Source of the DNA: Mycolicibacter heraklionensis
GTDB lineage: Bacteria > Actinomycetota > Actinomycetes > Mycobacteriales > Mycobacteriaceae
Length of the DNA stretch: 64,000 bases
Assembly (NCBI RefSeq): GCF_019645815.1
Contig: NZ_CP080997.1
Span: 1,492,880 to 1,556,879, forward strand
Direction: 5' to 3'
The notes beneath the pieces were generated by a model. It worked only from the letters and a program-made list of their open reading frames with translations, ran no database searches and was not told where the DNA came from. Below, in pieces: positions 58,540-64,000 of the stretch. Numbering within the stretch: position 1 is the stretch's first letter; every line of letters starts with the position of its first letter. The translations under genes were made by a program, and so were the position numbers.

Positions 58540-60041
58540 GCGATCTCCTTCGATGCCGGGGGCCAGTCGTTCACGGCGTGATCGAGGCTGGCCCAGAGAT
58601 GCTGGGTGGCATAGGAGCGCCACGGCCGCCAGCGAGCACTGCGTTGGATCAGGGTCTGCGGGTTGTCGGGCAGGCCGTGGCGGCGGGCCGCTACCTGCAC
58701 CCCGAGGTCGGTGACGGGAAACGCGTCGGGGTCACCCAGCCCGCGCATGGCGATCACCTCGGCGGTCCAGGCCCCGACTCCCGGCAGCGCCATCAGGTCG
58801 TGCCGAGCCCGCTCCCAGTCGCAGCCGGCACTCAGGCCGAGGGTGCCGTCGGCCAGCCGCGCGACCAGGGTGAGCAGCGTTCGCCGGCGGGTTTGGGGGA
58901 GGGCGAGCTGATCGGGATCGATGTCGGCGAGTCGTTCCACCGAGGGAAAGACATGAGTGAGCCCGCCGTCCGGATCGTCGAGCGGTTGCCCGTGTGCCGC
59001 CACCAGCCGATGCGTATGGGTGCGCGCTGCCTTGGTCGACACCTGCTGGCTGAGCACCGCCCGCACCGCGAGCTCGGCTTCGTCGACGGTCCGTGGAATG
59101 CGTTGTCCCGGCGCCTTGGTCACCAGCGGTGCCAGGTCGGGGTCGGCGGTGAGGGCCTCGACGACGGCTTCCGGGTCAGCGTCGAGGTCCAGCAGTCGTC
59201 GGCAGCGGGTGATCGCGGCGGTGAGATCGCGGAAGTCGTCGAGCACGAGTCGGCATCGGACATGGTCGGGGGCCGGGCGCAGGCTGGCAACTCCGTTGCC
59301 GTGCGGCAGGCGCAGGGTGCGCCGGTACGCACCGTCGCGTACCTCTTCGCAGCCCGGCACCGCGCACGCCGCCAGGTGCCCGAACACGCCCTCGAACGCG
59401 AACGGGGTGCGCACCGGAAGGCGCAGCGACAGCGCACCCGGACCGGGGGAGTCGCGGCCGGGGCGGGCTCCTGAGCGTGCGGCGGCGTTGCTGCGCAACA
59501 CGGTCGGCGTCGTGGCACACACGGCGCGGATGGTGTCGTTGAACTGCCGGATGCTGGCGAATCCGGCGGCGAATGCGACATCGCCCAAGGGCAGGTCCGT
59601 GGTCTCGATCAGGACGCGGGCGGTCTGCGTGCGCTGTGCGCGGGACAGTGCCAGCGGGCCGGCACCCACCTCGGCCTGCAGCAATCGCTGCAACTGGCGG
59701 GCGGAATAGCCGAGGTGACTGGCAAGCCCGCTCACGCCCTCCCGATCCACTGTGCCGTCGGCGATCAGGCGCATGGCCCGCCCCACGACGTCGCCACGGA
59801 TGTTCCACTCCGGAGAACCCGGTGCGGCGTCGGGGCGGCAACGCTTACAGGCGCGGAAACCGGCCCGCTGAGCCGCGGCGGCGGTGGGGTAGAACTCCAC
59901 ATTCCGCGGCAGCGGCGGGCGTGCCGGGCAGCTGGGCCGGCAGTAGATCCGTGTCGTGAGCACCGCGGTGATGAACCAGCCGTCGAAGCGGGCGTCTTTC
60001 GACTTCACGGCGCGGTAGCAGCGGTCGAAGTCGTCATGCAC
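58536..60041 (-). CDS. alkA: Ada-type regulator fused to 3-methyladenine DNA glycosylase
   Basis: A 501-residue three-part protein. The N-terminal Ada domain has the zinc Cys residues C34, C38, C65 and C68 (YCRPSCPAR, ACKRCRP), with C34 as likely methyl acceptor from phosphotriesters. An AraC-type helix-turn-helix (VSGLASHLGYSARQLQRLLQ) follows at about 100-185. The C-terminal HhH glycosylase has LPGVGAWTAEVIAMRGLG and the catalytic Asp in FPVTDLG. Methylation would turn it into an activator of the ogt operon. This is the same plan as Rv1317c. Confidence 0.93.
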   Translation of the reverse strand: MHDDFDRCYRAVKSKDARFDGWFITAVLTTRIYCRPSCPARPPLPRNVEFYPTAAAAQRAGFRACKRCRPDAAPGSPEWNIRGDVVGRAMRLIADGTVDREGVSGLASHLGYSARQLQRLLQAEVGAGPLALSRAQRTQTARVLIETTDLPLGDVAFAAGFASIRQFNDTIRAVCATTPTVLRSNAAARSGARPGRDSPGPGALSLRLPVRTPFAFEGVFGHLAACAVPGCEEVRDGAYRRTLRLPHGNGVASLRPAPDHVRCRLVLDDFRDLTAAITRCRRLLDLDADPEAVVEALTADPDLAPLVTKAPGQRIPRTVDEAELAVRAVLSQQVSTKAARTHTHRLVAAHGQPLDDPDGGLTHVFPSVERLADIDPDQLALPQTRRRTLLTLVARLADGTLGLSAGCDWERARHDLMALPGVGAWTAEVIAMRGLGDPDAFPVTDLGVQVAARRHGLPDNPQTLIQRSARWRPWRSYATQHLWASLDHAVNDWPPASKEIA

Positions 60042-60129
60042 GTTTCAACCATGACACGCGCCGGCCGACGACACTAGCGGAAAAGCGACACGACAGTGCC
60101 GGGCCGTTGGCGCGGGCTAGCATCGGTGC

Positions 60130-61407
60130 GTGGCGGCACTGGTACAGCGGTACTTGGACGGGATCCTTGCCGAGCACGCCGGGGCGAACCACGGGGCCTT
60201 GGCGAGCTACATCCCGGAACTGGCAGAGGTCGATCCCGCGGGGTTCGGTTTGGCGTTGTCCTCGTCGGACGGCTACGTCTACCAATCCGGCGACGCCGAC
60301 GTGCAATTCACGATGCAGTCGATCTCCAAGCCGTTCACCTACGCGCTCGCCCTCGATCAGCTGGGGCAAGCGGATGTCGACGCGCGGATCGGTGTGGAGC
60401 CCTCGGGTGAGGGCTTCAACAAGATCAGCGTCGATCAGGTCACCAATGTCCCGAAGAACCCGATGATCAATGCGGGTGCGATCGTGGCCTGCTCCTTGAT
60501 CCCGGGGAAGACCGTCGAGGAGCGGTTCGGTCTGGTCCGCGAGTTCTTCAGCGCCTGCGCCGGACGCAGCCTGGACTTCGACGAGGCCGTGTACGAGTCC
60601 GAGCGGGCCAGCGGCAGCCGCAACCGCGGGATCGCTTACCTGCTGGAGAGTTTCGGCGCGCTGGGGGCCGACCCCGACGAGGCCTTGGACCTCTACATCC
60701 GCCAGTGTTCCCTGAAAGTCACCAGCATCGACCTGGCCCGGATGGCGGCGACACTGGCCCGCGGCGGCCTCAACCCATTGACCGGGCGGCAGGTGACCGA
60801 TGCCGCGGTGGTACGGCGCACGCTGTCGGTCATGGTGACCTGCGGCATGTACGACGCCGCCGGCGCGTGGGTCAGTGCGGTCGGGATGCCGGCCAAGAGC
60901 GGTGTGGCCGGTGGCATCGTGGCGGTGCTGCCCGGCCAGCTGGGCATCGGCGTCTATTCGCCGCGGATCGACGCGAAAGGCAACAGCGTGCGTGGAATGC
61001 TGGTGTGCCGCAGTCTTTCCCAGCAGCTCGGACTGCACTTCCTGACGGTGAGCAGTGAGGCTCACGCGGCCATTCGCGGGGTGTACACCCCGCGCCCCGG
61101 AGTTCGTGTCTACGAGGTGCACGGCGACCTGCTGTTCGCCGGGGCCGAACAGGTGGCCCGCACCGCGACCCGCGACTGTGGCGAGTTCGACACCGCGATC
61201 CTCGACGTGTCGCGGCTGCACACGATCAGCGAACCGGCGCGTGCCCTGCTCGCCGGGCTGTCCGACGAGTTGCGGGATCTGGGCAAGCAGGGTCTGCTCG
61301 TCGACCCCAGCGGATCGGTGACGCCCGACCCAGCGGCCTACGCCGGGCTGGTGTTCGCCACGGTCGAGGATGCGCTGGCGGCGACCGAGACGTGGGCGGG
61401 GGAGTAG
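60130..61407 (+). CDS. glsA: Glutaminase with C-terminal STAS domain
   Basis: Hydrolyses glutamine to glutamate and ammonia. It has 425 residues: a beta-lactamase-fold glutaminase domain to about residue 305 with the catalytic Ser64-x-x-Lys67 in QSISKPFTY, NPMINAGAI and SGVAGGIVAVLPG. A STAS-like domain (GVRVYEVHGDLLFAGAEQVA, FDTAILDVSRLHTIS) covers about 320-425 and may bind a nucleotide or partner. The start is GTG 60130. In this place I do not recall it in M. tuberculosis, so it may be an addition. Confidence 0.92.
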   Translation: MAALVQRYLDGILAEHAGANHGALASYIPELAEVDPAGFGLALSSSDGYVYQSGDADVQFTMQSISKPFTYALALDQLGQADVDARIGVEPSGEGFNKISVDQVTNVPKNPMINAGAIVACSLIPGKTVEERFGLVREFFSACAGRSLDFDEAVYESERASGSRNRGIAYLLESFGALGADPDEALDLYIRQCSLKVTSIDLARMAATLARGGLNPLTGRQVTDAAVVRRTLSVMVTCGMYDAAGAWVSAVGMPAKSGVAGGIVAVLPGQLGIGVYSPRIDAKGNSVRGMLVCRSLSQQLGLHFLTVSSEAHAAIRGVYTPRPGVRVYEVHGDLLFAGAEQVARTATRDCGEFDTAILDVSRLHTISEPARALLAGLSDELRDLGKQGLLVDPSGSVTPDPAAYAGLVFATVEDALAATETWAGE

Positions 61408-61414
61408 CCCGAGG

Positions 61415-63019
61415 CTACAGCGGGCTGGCCAGCACGGTCGGCAGTTCGTAGCCGCGCAGCACGATCGAGTCACCCACCACCCAATGGGCTTGCTCGCTGA
61501 TGCTGGCCGCGTACATGGTTTTGGCCGTCGTCAGCAGCGGCAGCGGTTGGGTTTTGGCCAACTCGCATAACCGGGCGGCCTCATTGACCGGCTCGCCGAT
61601 CACGGTGTATTCGAAACGTTCTTTGGCGCCGACGTTTCCGGCGACGACCTGGCCGGCCGCCACACCGATTCCCGCCCGGATCTCGGGCACCTCGTTGGCC
61701 AGGCGGTACAGAATGCCCCGGGCTGCGGCCAACGCTTCGTCCTCGGGCTGGTCGAGGTGATTCGGGGCGCCGAAGATCGCCAGGGTGGCGTCACCCTCGA
61801 ACTTGTTGATCAGGCCCCGGTGGCGGTCGACTTCGTCGACGACGACGGCGAAAAATCGGTTCAGCAGGGTGACGACCTCGGTCGCCGGCTTGGCGGTCAC
61901 GATTTGCGTCGAGCCGACGATGTCGACGAAAAGGACTGCGACGTGGCGTTCTTCGCCACCGAGCTGGATCTTGTCGCGCTCGGCGGCGGCCGCCACCTCA
62001 CGCCCGACGTGGCGGCCGAACAGGTCACGCACCCGTTCGCGCTCCCGCAGCCCGTGCACCATCGCGTTGAAACCACTTTGCAGCTCACCGAGTTCGGTGC
62101 CGTCGAACACCACCAGGTCGCCCTGCAGATTGCCCTGTTCGACACGTTTGAGCGCAGCGCGCACCACCCGCACCGGCGCCGTGGTGAGCCAGGACAGGAT
62201 CCACATCAGCAGGAACCCGAAGATCAGGGTGGCAGTCGAAACGATCAGTACGGCGATGCCGAACTGGGTCTCGGTGAGGTTCTTCAACACCAGGGCGAAC
62301 AGCGCTGTCAGCGCGATGCCCAGAACCGGCACACCCGAGGTGAGTAGCCAGACCATCATGGTTCGGCCCATGATGCCCGACACGAACCGCCGCGGCGGCC
62401 TGCCCGCGGCGAGTGCCTGTGCGGCAACGGGCCGCAGCGCGAATTCGGTGCACAGGTAACAGGCGGTGGCAACCTGGATGCCGCAGACGCTCACGGTGAA
62501 GGCCACGATCGGAATGAAGACGCTGTTGTGTATCCCGTACAGCGGCGTGAACAGCACCGCCGCCAGGCCCCACAGGGCGAGCACCACCTGCGACACCCGC
62601 CACGGCGCCAGAAACGCATTGCGCTCGTCCAAGCGGGTGGGTTGTTGTTCCTTGATCGCCCAGCGCAACATTTTGATGGTGCGCCGGGTGATCCCGTAGG
62701 TGCCGCCGATCAACGCGGTCACCACGTAGGCCGGAACGATGCCGAACGTCAGCCAGGCCGGGGCGTCGGAGAACACGCTGGGCGTCGGGTAGGCCACCGT
62801 CACCAGCAGCGTGACCACACCGATCCCGAGCAGGTTGGTCGCCACGATGACCACGGTCATGATGAACTGGATGCGAATCCGGCGCAGGTACTGACTTTCC
62901 GAGACGCGGCCCAGCAGCCAAGAACCGTATTCGGGCGTCTCGGGCAGCCGGTCAGTCTGACGGGTGAGCAGCTCCAGCACTCGGCCCAGGCGTTGCGCGG
63001 TCGTCTTTGGCGGCTTCAT
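61415..63019 (-). CDS. Membrane class III adenylate cyclase with HAMP domain (Rv1318c-like)
   Basis: Makes cAMP. It has 534 residues: about six transmembrane helices (residues 55-305), a HAMP linker (TTAPVRVVRAALKRVEQGNL) and a C-terminal cyclase domain. The metal-binding Asp residues are in LFVDIVGST and FEGDATLAIFG, and VIGEPVNEAARLCELAK includes the transition-state region. In M. tuberculosis there are three such genes in a row (Rv1318c-Rv1320c). Only one is present here. ATG 63019 was chosen because it leaves room for the divergent nucS gene. Confidence 0.9.
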   Translation of the reverse strand: MKPPKTTAQRLGRVLELLTRQTDRLPETPEYGSWLLGRVSESQYLRRIRIQFIMTVVIVATNLLGIGVVTLLVTVAYPTPSVFSDAPAWLTFGIVPAYVVTALIGGTYGITRRTIKMLRWAIKEQQPTRLDERNAFLAPWRVSQVVLALWGLAAVLFTPLYGIHNSVFIPIVAFTVSVCGIQVATACYLCTEFALRPVAAQALAAGRPPRRFVSGIMGRTMMVWLLTSGVPVLGIALTALFALVLKNLTETQFGIAVLIVSTATLIFGFLLMWILSWLTTAPVRVVRAALKRVEQGNLQGDLVVFDGTELGELQSGFNAMVHGLRERERVRDLFGRHVGREVAAAAERDKIQLGGEERHVAVLFVDIVGSTQIVTAKPATEVVTLLNRFFAVVVDEVDRHRGLINKFEGDATLAIFGAPNHLDQPEDEALAAARGILYRLANEVPEIRAGIGVAAGQVVAGNVGAKERFEYTVIGEPVNEAARLCELAKTQPLPLLTTAKTMYAASISEQAHWVVGDSIVLRGYELPTVLASPL

Positions 63020-63065
63020 CGTGGCGTAAGAATAATTGCTCGGCACGGGCCTTAAGGTGGATCGG

Positions 63066-63737
63066 ATGCGACTCGTGATCGCCCAGTGCACCGTCGACTA
63101 TGTCGGCCGGCTCACCGCGCACCTGCCCTCTGCCCGGCGACTGCTGCTGTTGAAGGCCGACGGCTCGGTCAGCGTGCACGCCGACGACCGTGCTTACAAG
63201 CCACTGAACTGGATGAGCCCACCATGCCGGCTCACCGAAGAAACCGGCGGTGAATTGCCGGTGTGGGTGGTGGCGAACAAGACCGGCGACCAGCTGCGGA
63301 TCACCATCGAGGAGATCGAGCACGACTCCAGCCACGAGCTGGGTGTCGACCCCGGGCTGGTGAAAGACGGCGTCGAGGCGCAACTGCAGGCGCTGCTGGC
63401 CGAGCACGTCGAACTGCTCGGCGAGGGTTACTCCCTGGTGCGCCGGGAGTACATGACCGCGATCGGTCCGGTTGACCTGTTGTGTCGTGACGAACAGGGG
63501 CGAGCGGTCGCGGTGGAGATCAAGCGGCGCGGCGAGATCGACGGCGTGGAACAGCTCACGCGTTACCTCGAACTGCTCAACCGCGACAGTCTGCTGGCGC
63601 CGGTCAGCGGGGTGTTCGCCGCCCAGCAGATCAAGCCGCAGGCCCGCACACTGGCCACCGACCGCGGCATCCGTTGCCTGACACTGGATTATGACGCGAT
63701 GCGCGGCATGGACAGCGACGAGTACCGGCTGTTCTGA
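63066..63737 (+). CDS. nucS: Mismatch-specific endonuclease NucS (EndoMS)
   Basis: Cuts both strands at mismatches and gives mycobacteria the mismatch repair that MutS/MutL give others. It has 223 residues. It has an N-terminal DNA-binding and dimer domain (residues 1-100), then a RecB-like nuclease with D137 ([20 protein letters not shown]), E151 and K153, followed by the Q-helix ([15 protein letters not shown]). ATG 63066 gives the known N-terminus [16 protein letters not shown]. It is 46 bases from the divergent cyclase gene. Confidence 0.95.
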   Translation: MRLVIAQCTVDYVGRLTAHLPSARRLLLLKADGSVSVHADDRAYKPLNWMSPPCRLTEETGGELPVWVVANKTGDQLRITIEEIEHDSSHELGVDPGLVKDGVEAQLQALLAEHVELLGEGYSLVRREYMTAIGPVDLLCRDEQGRAVAVEIKRRGEIDGVEQLTRYLELLNRDSLLAPVSGVFAAQQIKPQARTLATDRGIRCLTLDYDAMRGMDSDEYRLF

Positions 63738-63782
63738 GCGCAGGCCGGAATAGAAGCGCGCGGCCGTGCGTTGCAGGACCGC

Positions 63783-64000
63783 ATGCCAGTCGATGATCTT
63801 TTCCAGCCCCTGACGATCCGCTCGCTGACCGTTCCCAATCGGTTCGCCATGGCGCCGATGACCCGCCAGGCCTCGCCGCAGGGAATTCCCGGCAGCAATG
63901 TGGCCGAGTACTACCGACGGCGCGCTGCGGGCGGTGTAGGGCTGATCATCACCGAGGGCATCCGGTTGCCCGACCCGGCAGCAGGATTCCCGGCCAGCGT
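63783..64000 (+). CDS. Old-yellow-enzyme-like NADH:flavin oxidoreductase (partial, runs off right edge)
   Basis: Only the first 72 codons are in the window, starting at ATG 63783 (MPVDDLFQPLTIRSLTVPNR). The opening FQPLTIRSLTVPNRFAMAPM and YYRRRAAGGVGLIITEG are the FMN-binding beginning of the OYE/alkene reductase family. It lies 45 bases after the nucS stop. The product cannot be specified further from this part. Confidence 0.85.
   Translation, partial: MPVDDLFQPLTIRSLTVPNRFAMAPMTRQASPQGIPGSNVAEYYRRRAAGGVGLIITEGIRLPDPAAGFPAS

Overview
This window comes from a mycobacterial chromosome. It has high GC, many GTG starts, coding overlaps of 1-8 bp, a fused b-delta ATP synthase subunit, a glycine-rich PGRS protein, NucS, and MurA with Asp in place of the usual active-site Cys. 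The core order oppDCB / canA / cysD-cysNC / Rrf2 gene / tRNA-Arg-argS-lysA-hom-thrC-thrB-rho-rpmE-prfA-prmC-Sua5-wecA-atpIBEFHAGDC-(DUF2550)-PduO-murA-rrn-ogt-alkA-cyclase-nucS is the order I recall for M. tuberculosis Rv1281c-Rv1321. The 16S helix-18 region is of the long kind and resembles what I remember of the M. terrae complex (Mycolicibacter). That species-level guess is an inference.

Layout. 1-3108: minus-strand oligopeptide ABC importer genes (oppD runs off the left edge). 3303-3794: beta-carbonic anhydrase. 3887-5545: an apparently complete IS110-family element inserted into a dispersed palindromic repeat; the empty site can be rebuilt from the flanks and from an intact copy at 3128-3210. 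5697-9712: sulfate activation (cysD, cysNC, cysQ) plus an Rrf2-type regulator. 9727-26759: about 17 kb of accessory genes. These are a VOC protein, two luciferase-like monooxygenases, a secreted DUF4185 protein, a three-gene GMC-oxidoreductase operon divergent from a GntR/FadR regulator (like Rv0492c-Rv0494), a membrane gene with a frameshifted partner, a PGRS protein with a signal peptide instead of a PE domain, a large LuxR/AAA regulator, and a LemA-M48 protease pair behind a structured, terminator-containing leader. 27159-40283: tRNA-Arg(CCG) and the arg/lys/thr biosynthesis, rho, translation termination and cell-wall priming genes. 40399-48288: the complete F1Fo ATP synthase operon. 49461-56290: murA and one rRNA operon with promoter, tRNA-free spacer and strong terminator. 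56332-64000: two secreted proteins, DNA alkylation repair (ogt, ada-alkA), glutaminase, a membrane adenylate cyclase, the mismatch endonuclease nucS and the start of an old-yellow-enzyme gene.

Functional links. CysD/CysNC make APS and PAPS, and CysQ removes PAP/PAPS. LysA, Hom, ThrC and ThrB branch from aspartate metabolism. The ogt-alkA overlap couples direct reversal to base excision of alkylated DNA. The atp genes are tightly packed and probably co-transcribed.

The items most worth following up are the IS110 element (its non-coding ends, a hairpin hiding the transposase ribosome-binding site, and an outward -35 that could build a junction promoter in the circle), the structured lemA leader, the GMC/lipocalin-like/GntR module with a perfect palindromic operator, and the apparent one-base frameshift at about 18434.
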